Assembly: GCF_000024265.1 (NCBI RefSeq)
Contig: NC_013204.1
Span: forward strand, 2,422,501-2,486,500
Direction: 5' to 3'
DNA: 64,000 nt
From: Eggerthella lenta DSM 2243
GTDB taxonomy: Bacteria; Actinomycetota; Coriobacteriia; Coriobacteriales; Eggerthellaceae
Part shown: positions 26,522 to 33,790 of the stretch, one piece after another
Layout of the letters: each line of letters begins with the position of its first letter
How positions within the stretch are numbered: the stretch's first letter is position 1
The notes under the pieces: model-generated
Told to the model about the DNA's origin: nothing
What the model saw: the letters and a program-made list of their open reading frames with translations, nothing else
Databases searched by the model: none
Made by a program: the position numbers and the translations under genes

Positions 26522-26552
26522 AGCATACGCGATGACGCTACGTCACCGTCAA
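26522..26552 (-). promoter_or_regulatory. MerR-type promoter and operator of merR
   Basis: On the minus strand TTGACG (26552-26547), a 19-bp spacer and TATGCT (26527-26522). The spacer contains the perfect dyad TGACG-N3-CGTCA (26533-26545). It starts transcription about 80 nt before merR and matches the hem operon promoter. Confidence 0.8.
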
Positions 26553-26638
26553 CGGTCTACAGAAGATAGCGACAAAAATCGGGGAAATCCCTACGCGCGG
26601 GAGGGCAATCGCGCGCGCCGGCACCCCTTCCTACGCGC

Positions 26639-26669
26639 AAAAAAACGCGCCCCCGGGAGGGGGCGCGTT
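26639..26669 (-). terminator. Rho-independent terminator after divIVA
   Basis: On the minus strand AACGCGCCCCC pairs perfectly with GGGGGCGCGTT (11 bp, loop TCCC), followed by a run of seven T. It ends the division-gene unit 41 bp after the divIVA stop. Confidence 0.9.
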
Positions 26670-26709
26670 CGTCGTTGCCGAGCACGCGACGCTCGAGCCT
26701 GCGGCTGCG

Positions 26710-27516
26710 TTAGTCGATTTCCTCGAACTCGAAGGCATCGTCGGCATCGCCGAAGCCGGACAGGTCCTTCTCGACGCCCGAGGGCATCGGCGTGGCCGGG
26801 GCGGCCACCACGGCGCCCGTCGCCTGGGGCACGGAGTACGCGCCGGCGCCGTCGCGGTTGATGGGAGCCTGGGCCGGAGCCGTCACACGGCCCGTAGCGG
26901 TGGTCTCGACCACGTCGATCGTGCGCGCATGGGCGCTGACCGGCAGGGAAGCGGGCATCTCGCCGCCGATCTCGGCCAGCTTGCGCGTAGCGTCACCGAT
27001 GAAGTCGGTGAGCAGGTCCCGGTAGTCCTCGCGCACGTCCTCGCGGTCGTCCTCGAGCTTCTTGATGGCGTCGAGCACCTTCTGACGCTCGGCTTCCGCC
27101 TTGTCCACGATGCGCGTGCCCTCGTCCTCGGCATCTTTGATGGTGGCCGCTGCCTGGGCATTCGCGTTCGCGATGATCTCGTCTGCAGAACGCTGCGCGA
27201 TGATGAGAGCCTGCGCGATGGCGTTGTCGTCGGCCTTTTTGGCCTCGAGCTGGCGCTCCAAATCGGCGATGCGCGCGTCCTTCTCGGCCAGCGCGGCATC
27301 GTCCGTCACGACGACGGGAGCTTCGACGCGAGCCGGCGTGTCGAAGCCTTCGAACTTACGATCGTCCAGCTGGTTCTCGAGTTGGGCGATCTGGGCGTTC
27401 ATGCCGTCGATCTCGTCGGCGACATGCTCGAGGAACACATCGACTTCGTCGACGTCGTAGCCTTTGCGATCGATCGAGAAGCTCTGGTTGTGTATCTCAG
27501 CCGAGGTGATAGCCAT
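26710..27516 (-). CDS. DivIVA-domain protein
   Basis: The 268-residue protein begins MAITSAEIHNQSFSIDRKGYDVDEVDVFLEHVADEID, the DivIVA N-terminal membrane-curvature-binding motif. A long coiled coil follows (about 35-180, rich in Ala, Glu, Lys and Asp). The C-terminal tail is Ala/Pro/Val-rich and ends in an acidic DADDAFEFEEID. DivIVA proteins in Actinobacteria mark poles and septa and organise peptidoglycan synthesis. It is 45 bp downstream of yggT at the end of the ftsZ-sepF group, with a strong terminator after it. Confidence 0.88.
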   Translation of the reverse strand: MAITSAEIHNQSFSIDRKGYDVDEVDVFLEHVADEIDGMNAQIAQLENQLDDRKFEGFDTPARVEAPVVVTDDAALAEKDARIADLERQLEAKKADDNAIAQALIIAQRSADEIIANANAQAAATIKDAEDEGTRIVDKAEAERQKVLDAIKKLEDDREDVREDYRDLLTDFIGDATRKLAEIGGEMPASLPVSAHARTIDVVETTATGRVTAPAQAPINRDGAGAYSVPQATGAVVAAPATPMPSGVEKDLSGFGDADDAFEFEEID

Positions 27517-27561
27517 CTGTAGTCCCTTCGTCTTGTTCGCACGCGAACACGATTCTACGCA

Positions 27562-27822
27562 TTAAAACAAGTTTATCAGTAAACGTACTCCAAATTGTAA
27601 TACAAGCAGGGCGATGATGGGCGTAACGTCCACCATACCTCCAAGCGGGGGTATCAGCTTCCTGAAGAGGTTGAGATACGGGTCGCACACTTTGGCCAGT
27701 ACCCGGTTGATGTCCGCCAAGATGCCACGGTCGGTGGGAAACCACGACATGAGCACGTAGACGAACAGCACCATACTGTACGCATCGGCAAGCGACACGA
27801 TGAGGTATTTGATGCTCAACAT
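27562..27822 (-). CDS. YggT-family membrane protein
   Basis: This 86-residue protein has two hydrophobic segments (about 5-25 and 65-85) flanking SWFPTDRGILADINRVLAKVCDPYLNLFRKLIPP, the YggT family signature. YggT homologues regularly sit between sepF and divIVA and are thought to act at the division site, though the mechanism is not settled. It lies 62 bp after sepF. Confidence 0.88.
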   Translation of the reverse strand: MLSIKYLIVSLADAYSMVLFVYVLMSWFPTDRGILADINRVLAKVCDPYLNLFRKLIPPLGGMVDVTPIIALLVLQFGVRLLINLF

Positions 27823-27884
27823 GCGTTCTACTCCTTAGAACGTCGGGCGGCGGCAGCCGCGCCGGCGAAGAATCGAATACGGGA

Positions 27885-28832
27885 TCACAGCACGCCCTGC
27901 CCGCGCAGGCTCATGCGCTCGGCATCGGTGAGCGCAGCACCGCGCGAGATGACGAACACCTTGTCGGCCACGCAGTCCACGCTGGCGTCGAGAGCGCTCG
28001 ACACGCCGAACGAGAAGTCGAGGATGCGCTTCGACAGATTGTCGGGCGTGTTGCGCAGCGCGAGCACCACCACATCCCCCGCCTTGAGAGCCTTCGCGAT
28101 GCGCTCGACCTCGGCGTAGCTGGCCGGCTTGAGCACGGTGACCGAGCGGGAGGGGTTGTGCTTGACCGCCCCGGCGCCCGCGTAGGCGTCGAACGGATCG
28201 AACGCCGCAGTCGTCGCCGTGGCGGTTGCCACGGTAGCGCCCGAAGCGGTGGTTGCCGTTTGCACCGCGACGCCCGAGCCAGAAGGCCCAGAAACGCTCG
28301 GCGCATCGTCGGACGTGGAGGTGAACAGCGAGTTCAGGCTCTCGGAGCGCTCGCGGTTCGCTGCGGCGGCCGCACGCGCGATAGGCGTGTTCGCCGGGGC
28401 GGGCTGCGCCGCTTCCACCATGGTGCGATCGCCGCGGTAGGAGCCGCTTGAAGGCGACGTCACGCGGCGAGGCGGCAACGGATCGCGGTTGAGGCTCTCG
28501 GGCACCTGGGTGTGCGCGCGCACGTCGTCGATGGACACGAGCTTCGCGGATCCCACGGACGAGCTGCGCGCCGAGGAGCGCGCGTGCGAGGCGCGCGCAG
28601 GACGCGAAGTCACGGGCGCATAGGGCTCATAACGCGAACCGGGAGCATCGTCGGCGGGGAAATCGTCCTCGTTGTAGTCGGGACCGTACTCGCCGTACTC
28701 CTCGCTGTAGTCGTCGAACCCCTCGTCGTAGTAGCCGTCGTCGTAATGCGGGTTGGCGTCTGCGAAACCCAGTTTCGATTTGATTCCCTCGAGCATTCCG
28801 TGCTCCGATTTCTTGATCTTTGGCAGCTCCAT
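27885..28832 (-). CDS. sepF: Cell division protein SepF
   Basis: SepF binds FtsZ and tethers it to the membrane, replacing FtsA in many Gram-positives. This 315-residue protein is about twice the usual length. A short N-terminal amphipathic part (LEGIKSKLGF) is followed by a Tyr/Asp/Glu-rich stretch and a Ser/Ala/Thr-rich low-complexity linker (about 60-220). The C-terminal SepF domain has SVTVLKPASYAEVERIAKALKAGDVVVLALRN and RILDFSFGVSSALDASVDCVADKVFVISR. The ATG at 28832 is preferred to an upstream GTG at 28841 because of Shine-Dalgarno spacing. Absence of ftsA in the cluster fits a SepF-based anchor. Confidence 0.9.
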   Translation of the reverse strand: MELPKIKKSEHGMLEGIKSKLGFADANPHYDDGYYDEGFDDYSEEYGEYGPDYNEDDFPADDAPGSRYEPYAPVTSRPARASHARSSARSSSVGSAKLVSIDDVRAHTQVPESLNRDPLPPRRVTSPSSGSYRGDRTMVEAAQPAPANTPIARAAAAANRERSESLNSLFTSTSDDAPSVSGPSGSGVAVQTATTASGATVATATATTAAFDPFDAYAGAGAVKHNPSRSVTVLKPASYAEVERIAKALKAGDVVVLALRNTPDNLSKRILDFSFGVSSALDASVDCVADKVFVISRGAALTDAERMSLRGQGVL

Positions 28833-28906
28833 ACCGTTCACCTGCTTCGTTTCTTATCCGGCGGTCCAGCCGCCGCTGCGTTCAGCGTCATGGCCGCGCC
28901 GCGCTC

Positions 28907-29611
28907 TCACGCGTGCGCGGGGCTCTCGAAAGCGTCGTCGAACAGGGCTCGCCCGATGCGCACTATGGTAGCGCCCTCGGCTATCGCCTCATGCCAGTCT
29001 TCGCTCATGCCCATAGAAAGCTCATCGAATACGGCGGCCTGTTCCCCGTCGAGCCCAAGCCGCACTTCGTCGCGCAAACGCGCCAGATCGGCGAAGCATG
29101 CGCGAGCCCGTTGCGCATCGCCCTGCGGCGCCATCGTCATAAGCCCGCGCACGCGCACGTGCGGAAAGCCCGCGCAGTACTCCAGCATGCCGGCCACCTC
29201 GCTCGGCGCGAGACCGCTCTTGCTCGCCTCCCCCGACACGTTCACCTCGAGCAGCACGTCTTGCACCTTGCCCGACGCCGCAGCTGCGGCGTCGAACTTC
29301 GGCACGTGACGCTGTTGGTACAGCGAGTGCACGAGCGCGGCATCCCGCACGATGTCGGGAATGCGGCGCGATTGGATGTTGCCGATGAAGTGCCAGGTCT
29401 GCTGCGGAAAGCGAGCGCGCTTCCCCTCGAGGGAGTCCGGGCGGTTCTCGCCGAAGTCGTGCGCGCCGGCCTCGATGGCCTCGGCCACTTCGTCGGCACC
29501 CACCGTCTTCGACACCGCCACTACGACCACGCTCTTCGGATCGCGCCCGCACGCCTCGCAACAGGCGGCCGCCTCTGCGACCGTGCGCTCGTAGCGCTCT
29601 TTGAATCCCAT
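28907..29611 (-). CDS. yggS: YggS/PipY-family PLP-binding protein
   Basis: The 234-residue protein has the alanine-racemase-like fold of the YggS family. Landmarks are the PLP lysine in VVAVSKTVGADEV, FGENRPDSLEGK, WHFIGNIQSRR, VNVSGEASKSGL, RGLMTMAP and SMGMSEDWHEAI. These proteins act in PLP and amino-acid homeostasis and are conserved next to sepF. The ATG at 29611 lies 6 bp into the end of the pgeF gene region; the two genes overlap or nearly touch. Length is normal. Confidence 0.9.
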   Translation of the reverse strand: MGFKERYERTVAEAAACCEACGRDPKSVVVVAVSKTVGADEVAEAIEAGAHDFGENRPDSLEGKRARFPQQTWHFIGNIQSRRIPDIVRDAALVHSLYQQRHVPKFDAAAAASGKVQDVLLEVNVSGEASKSGLAPSEVAGMLEYCAGFPHVRVRGLMTMAPQGDAQRARACFADLARLRDEVRLGLDGEQAAVFDELSMGMSEDWHEAIAEGATIVRIGRALFDDAFESPAHA

Positions 29612-29616
29612 GCCGC

Positions 29617-30465
29617 TCACCCAGCCTTTCGAAACGCCACCGCGCCATGGCGCCCGCAGATGCCGCCCGCGGCGCGGTACGAGAAGAATTCGTCGCACGA
29701 GCATACCGTGCACACGCCCGCATCAGCCACGCGCGCGCGATCGATGCCTGCCTCTTCGAGCCCGACCGTCAACGCCTCCAGCAGGTCGACATGGCGTTCG
29801 TCGGGAATGCAGGAGGAACCGAAGCGGTCTTCGAAGCGCTTGCGCACGTCGGCGCCCGTCTCGAAGCAGGACGCGTGGATGTGCGGCCCCACGTACACGT
29901 TGTAGCCGCTCGCCGCATCCTCCCCCAGCTCGGCGGCATCGGCCCGCGCGAGCGCGCGGACGGCCTTCGCGGCCACGCCGTTCTCCACGCCGCGCCATCC
30001 GGCGTGCGCCACCGCGAATCGGCCCGTCGGCGACACGACGATCACGGGGACGCAGTCGGCGAAGCACAGCAGCGCCGCGATCCCGGGAACGGTGGCGACA
30101 AGAGCGTCGGCGCCCGCGAGCGCCGCTTCGCGCGCGGCATCGAGCGCCTCGGGCGACGCGTCGTCGAGCTCCACCACGACTTCCCCGTGCACCTGGCTGG
30201 GCACCACGAGCGGAACGTCGGCCGCATCGAGCGCTTCCAGCACGAGCGCTCGGTTGCGCTCGACCGACGCAGGGTCGTCGCCCACGTGATTACCCAAGTT
30301 GAGCGAGGAATACGGGCCTTCGCTCACCCCGCCCGCGCGTCCGGTGAACGCGACGCGCACGCCCGTGCGCTCGTACAGGGCATCGTCGGTAAGCGCAGGA
30401 AGACAACGCGCGCCAAATCGGCGCGCGGTTATCTGAGGGATGGGCAGTTGTCCGGTCGCGACCAT
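29617..30465 (-). CDS. pgeF: Peptidoglycan editing factor PgeF (YfiH/laccase-domain)
   Basis: PgeF hydrolyses mis-incorporated residues in peptidoglycan precursors. The 282-residue sequence has SSLNLGNHVGDDPASVERNR, VPSQVHGEVVV, ADALVATVPGIAALLCFADCVPV, AVAHAGWRGVENGV and GPHIHASCFE. The metal-ligating Cys and His residues are those of the family. A TTG codon directly precedes the chosen ATG at 30465. It is 12 bp downstream of ftsZ, the usual actinobacterial and firmicute context. Confidence 0.9.
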   Translation of the reverse strand: MVATGQLPIPQITARRFGARCLPALTDDALYERTGVRVAFTGRAGGVSEGPYSSLNLGNHVGDDPASVERNRALVLEALDAADVPLVVPSQVHGEVVVELDDASPEALDAAREAALAGADALVATVPGIAALLCFADCVPVIVVSPTGRFAVAHAGWRGVENGVAAKAVRALARADAAELGEDAASGYNVYVGPHIHASCFETGADVRKRFEDRFGSSCIPDERHVDLLEALTVGLEEAGIDRARVADAGVCTVCSCDEFFSYRAAGGICGRHGAVAFRKAG

Positions 30466-30479
30466 CAAGCGACCGCTCC

Positions 30480-31601
30480 TTACCGCTGGCGCTTCAGGAA
30501 GTCGGGGATGTAGTCCTCGTCGGCGAAACGGCCGTCGCGCGACGTCGTGGAGAACGTCACAGGAGGAGCGGACGGCATCGGGTCGGGCGCCGTCGTGGAG
30601 GCGAACAGGTCCTTGCGCGAGAAGTCCATGGAGGACTGCTGCGAAGAACCCATCTTAAAACCCGTGGCGATCACCGTGATGCGCACCTGATCCTGCATGC
30701 CTTCGTCGATGATCTGGCCGTAGATGATGTTGGCGCTCTCGTCGGCGCAAGCTTCCACCGTGCGCGCCGCCGCGTCGACCTCGGTGAGCGTGAGGTCGGG
30801 GCCGCCGGCGATGGAGAACAGCACGCGCGACGCGCCCGCGATGGAGGCTTCCAGCAGGTTGGAGTTCGTGGCCTGCTGCGCCGCGTCGAGGGCGCGGTTC
30901 TCGCCGGAGGCGAGGCCGATGCCCATCATGGCCGTGCCGGCGTCTTTCATGACCGTGCGGATGTCCGCGAAGTCGAGGTTGATGAGGCCCGGGATGGTGA
31001 TGAGGTCCGTGACGCCCTGGATACCCTGGCGCAGCGTGTCGTCGGCGATGCGGAACGCGTCGAGCATGCTCGTCTTCTTGTCCACGATCTCCAGCAGGCG
31101 GTCGTTCGGGATGACGATGAGCGTGTCGACTTTCTGGGACAGGAGGTCGATGCCCTGATCGGCCTGGTTGCGGCGGGTGCGACCCTCGAACGAGAACGGC
31201 TTGGTGACGATGCCCACCGTCAGCGCGCCGATCTCCTCGCGGGCGATCTCGGCGATGATGGGCGCCGCGCCCGTTCCGGTTCCGCCGCCCTCGCCGGCCG
31301 TGACGAACACCATGTCCGCCTCGGCGAGCGCCTCGCGGATCTCCGCGCGGCTTTCCTCGGCCGCCTGGCAGCCCACTTCGGGGTTCGCGCCGGCGCCCAG
31401 GCCGCGCGTGAGCTCTTCGCCGATGTGGATCGTCTTGTCGGCGTCCGACATGAGCAGAGCCTGTCGATCCGTGTTCACGGCGATGAACTCGACTCCTCGC
31501 ACGCCCGCTTCGACCATGCGGTTCACGGCATTCGTGCCGCCGCCACCGACGCCGACGACCTTGATGACCGCCAAATGCTCGGAACCTATCTTGTTTGGCA
31601 T
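30480..31601 (-). CDS. ftsZ: Cell division protein FtsZ
   Basis: FtsZ is the tubulin-like GTPase that forms the division ring. The ATG at 31601 follows GGAGG and gives 373 residues. It shows [15 protein letters not shown], the tubulin signature [15 protein letters not shown], the T7 loop region [11 protein letters not shown] and the C-terminal peptide [11 protein letters not shown] that binds SepF and other partners. It heads the ftsZ-pgeF-yggS-sepF-yggT group. Upstream, where ftsQ would normally be adjacent, an oppositely oriented oxidoreductase operon intervenes. Confidence 0.97.
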   Translation of the reverse strand: MPNKIGSEHLAVIKVVGVGGGGTNAVNRMVEAGVRGVEFIAVNTDRQALLMSDADKTIHIGEELTRGLGAGANPEVGCQAAEESRAEIREALAEADMVFVTAGEGGGTGTGAAPIIAEIAREEIGALTVGIVTKPFSFEGRTRRNQADQGIDLLSQKVDTLIVIPNDRLLEIVDKKTSMLDAFRIADDTLRQGIQGVTDLITIPGLINLDFADIRTVMKDAGTAMMGIGLASGENRALDAAQQATNSNLLEASIAGASRVLFSIAGGPDLTLTEVDAAARTVEACADESANIIYGQIIDEGMQDQVRITVIATGFKMGSSQQSSMDFSRKDLFASTTAPDPMPSAPPVTFSTTSRDGRFADEDYIPDFLKRQR

Positions 31602-31669
31602 TGTATCCTCCACACCTGCTGCGTTTTCAAATGCTGCGTTTCCCGTCAGGGCACAGTTCACGTGCGGTT

Positions 31670-31697
31670 ATTGTACACGATGCTCAACCATTTGCAA
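31670..31697 (-). promoter_or_regulatory. Putative ftsZ promoter
   Basis: On the minus strand TTGCAA (31697-31692) and TACAAT (31675-31670) are separated by 16 bp. The site lies about 70 bp upstream of the ftsZ ATG. Confidence 0.55.
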
Positions 31698-31982
31698 ATT
31701 ACGCTGCGGTAATGAAATGCGCACGTCCACAGATATAGCGGATGAGCCGGGTAAGCGGAAACGATGGATGCCGCCGTGGCGCGCCGGCGCGGCCATCGAC
31801 GTCGCCGCTCATGGTCGACAGGCAACCGCTGGCGAAAGGACTCGCCCGTTCGCAAAACCGCGCAGCGCCGCTCGCAAGGCGGCTGCTGGCCGAACATGCA
31901 GGCGAGGCTATATCGTATAAGAGCAGCATCGCGTCGACCGGCTGACCGAAAACGAACGTCCGCGACCGGAAGGGAGTCCCCC

Positions 31983-32018
31983 ATGGCTCCGCTCGTACTC
32001 ACCGCCTTCAAAGTATAG
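31983..32018 (+). CDS. Possible 11-residue leader peptide
   Basis: An ATG with GAAGGGAG seven bases upstream opens MAPLVLTAFKV and a TAG stop. It lies 111 bp before the cytochrome b gene and is followed by a GC-rich inverted repeat. No regulatory residue run is seen, so a leader role is only a possibility. Confidence 0.25.
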   Translation: MAPLVLTAFKV

Positions 32019-32129
32019 AAAGCTCGCGCGTCGATTCGGCGCGCGAACATCCCCCTCCTCAAACCAATACGCTTATCGTCGCGTCCTCTTGCGAGGTCGG
32101 GCGAAGCTTGTACCGAAAGGAAGACCCCC

Positions 32130-32987
32130 ATGCCCTGGTTCGATCAAGCGCCCTGGCTCGTCGCCCTGGCGCCGTTTTTCGGTCTGTTCCTTTCCGCATT
32201 CGCGAAACGAACAGACCCCTTTATCGCAGGCGACCGGGTGTACCGCCACGACGCCCCCGCGCGCCTGTCCCACTGGACCCATGGCATCGGCACCGCCGTG
32301 TGCCTCGCGTCGGGCATCGTGCTGGGACTGAGGTTCACCCCGGCGTTCGTGGAGGACGGCCCGGCCGCCATCCTATGGCAGAACGTCCATTTCGCGGCCG
32401 CGATCGTGTTCCTGTTCGGGACGTTCTACTACCTGGGCAACACGATCATCTCGAAATGGCGCTTGCGCGAGCACCTTCCCACGAAGAACGTGGTCGCCTA
32501 CACGGTGCGCCACTACGGCCTGCTCGTGGGCATCAAGAAGTTCACGATGCCGCCCGAGGACAAGTACTTCGAAAGCGAGAAGGCCGCCTACGTGATGGCC
32601 GTGGTCACGGCCGCGTTGCTGGTGGTGACAGGCCTGGTCAAGGCATTGGCCCACGTGGTGCTCACGCTGCCCGACGGCCTCATGAACGTCATGTTCTGGG
32701 TGCACGACATCGCGGCCGTGCTCATGCTGCTGTTCTTGGCGGCGCACGTGTTCTTCGCCGTGATCGCGCCGTTCTCGTGGAAGACCTTCCCGTCCATGCT
32801 GATCGGATGGATGCCGCGCGGCGAGGCCGAAAAGGAACATGCAGGTTGGATGGAGCGGCTGGAGCGCGAGCAGCCCGAGCGCGGCATGGACGAGTCCGCA
32901 CTCGGCGCCGGAGAGCGCGCGGCCGCGCAAGAGACGACGGGAGCCGCCGCGCGCGCAGCAGCCGCCGACGGCACGCAAGGGAGATGA
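32130..32987 (+). CDS. Membrane cytochrome b subunit (formate dehydrogenase gamma / YdhU-like)
   Basis: The 285-residue protein has an N-terminal hydrophobic segment followed by four more (about 50-75, 90-110, 150-180, 190-220). Histidines in RLSHWTHG, NVHFAAAIV and VHDIAAVLML...AAHVFF are placed as heme b ligands of FdhI-type cytochromes. The C-terminal 55 residues are a charged, Ala-rich cytoplasmic tail. It would exchange electrons between the quinone pool and the ferredoxin subunit encoded next, with which it overlaps or nearly overlaps. The start follows GAAAGGAAG. Confidence 0.83.
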   Translation: MPWFDQAPWLVALAPFFGLFLSAFAKRTDPFIAGDRVYRHDAPARLSHWTHGIGTAVCLASGIVLGLRFTPAFVEDGPAAILWQNVHFAAAIVFLFGTFYYLGNTIISKWRLREHLPTKNVVAYTVRHYGLLVGIKKFTMPPEDKYFESEKAAYVMAVVTAALLVVTGLVKALAHVVLTLPDGLMNVMFWVHDIAAVLMLLFLAAHVFFAVIAPFSWKTFPSMLIGWMPRGEAEKEHAGWMERLEREQPERGMDESALGAGERAAAQETTGAAARAAAADGTQGR

Positions 32988-32992
32988 GCGAT

Positions 32993-33778
32993 ATGACCGA
33001 GACGAATCAGCGCGCGACCGACGCGCAGCATAAAGGCGGCCTCTCCAGGCGCCAGTTCATCGCCGGGATCGGCGGATTGGGAATCGGCGCCGTGCTGGGA
33101 AGCGGCATCACGGCGCTGCTGTTGCCCGACGACGTGTACGCCATCGAGGCGAGCCAAGGCTACCTGCTGGTGGATGCGAAGAAGTGCGCCGGCTGCGAGA
33201 CGTGCGTCATCTCGTGCTCGCTCGCGCATCTGGGCCGTATCAACACCTCGCTTTCGCGCATCCAGGTGATGAAGAACGCGCTGGGAAGCTTCCCCTCCGA
33301 CGACGTCATGCAGAACCAGTGCCGCCAATGCCCCTACCCTTCCTGCGTGGAAGCCTGCCCCGTGGGCGCCATGCACGCCGACCCCGAGACGGGCGTGCGC
33401 CTCGTGGACGAGGGCAAGTGCATCGGCTGCGAGCGCTGCGTGGAGGCGTGCCCCTTCACGCCGTCGCGCGTGCAGTGGAACTTCGAGGACAAGCACGCCC
33501 AGAAGTGCGACCTGTGCAAGAACACGCCCTTCTGGGATGAAGAGGGCGGCCCGTCCGGCAAGCAGCTGTGCGTCGAGATCTGCCCCATGAAGGCCATCGC
33601 GTTCACCAACGTGCTGCCCGTCCAAACCGACGAAGGCTACACGGCGAACCTGCGCAACGACCACTATCTGGAAATCGGCCTGCCCAGCGACGACGAGGCG
33701 CGCATCCCTCCCGCGCGGCTCGGATACGGCGCAGGCGGCACGGCAGCCCAGGCGGCAGCCGGCTCGAACGACAAATAA
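32993..33778 (+). CDS. Tat-exported 4x[4Fe-4S] ferredoxin subunit (DmsB/YdhX-like)
   Basis: The 261-residue protein has a twin-arginine signal (SRRQFIAGIGGLGIG, then a hydrophobic stretch). Four cysteine groups follow: CAGCETCVISC, CRQCPYPSCVEACP, CIGCERCVEACP and CDLCKNTPFW...LCVEICP, enough for four [4Fe-4S] clusters as in DmsB or HybA. The start at 32993 has GGGAG nine bases upstream; the ATG at 32984, which overlaps the cytochrome b stop, is an alternative. It would relay electrons between the AOR-family protein and the cytochrome b, although that enzyme itself lacks a Tat signal. Confidence 0.87.
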   Translation: MTETNQRATDAQHKGGLSRRQFIAGIGGLGIGAVLGSGITALLLPDDVYAIEASQGYLLVDAKKCAGCETCVISCSLAHLGRINTSLSRIQVMKNALGSFPSDDVMQNQCRQCPYPSCVEACPVGAMHADPETGVRLVDEGKCIGCERCVEACPFTPSRVQWNFEDKHAQKCDLCKNTPFWDEEGGPSGKQLCVEICPMKAIAFTNVLPVQTDEGYTANLRNDHYLEIGLPSDDEARIPPARLGYGAGGTAAQAAAGSNDK

Positions 33779-33790
33779 TAGGAGGACCTC

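Larger units (their letters stand above)
31602..32129. other. Divergent intergenic region between ftsZ and the cytochrome b gene
   Basis: This 528-bp gap holds the ftsZ promoter (31670-31697) and, near the plus-strand operon, a possible 11-codon ORF at 31983-32018 behind GAAGGGAG. No larger supported gene, tRNA or repeat is visible. AT-richer tracts at 31900-31920 (TATATC, TATAAG) could be the -10 region of the plus-strand operon, but no good -35 accompanies them. Confidence 0.5.
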
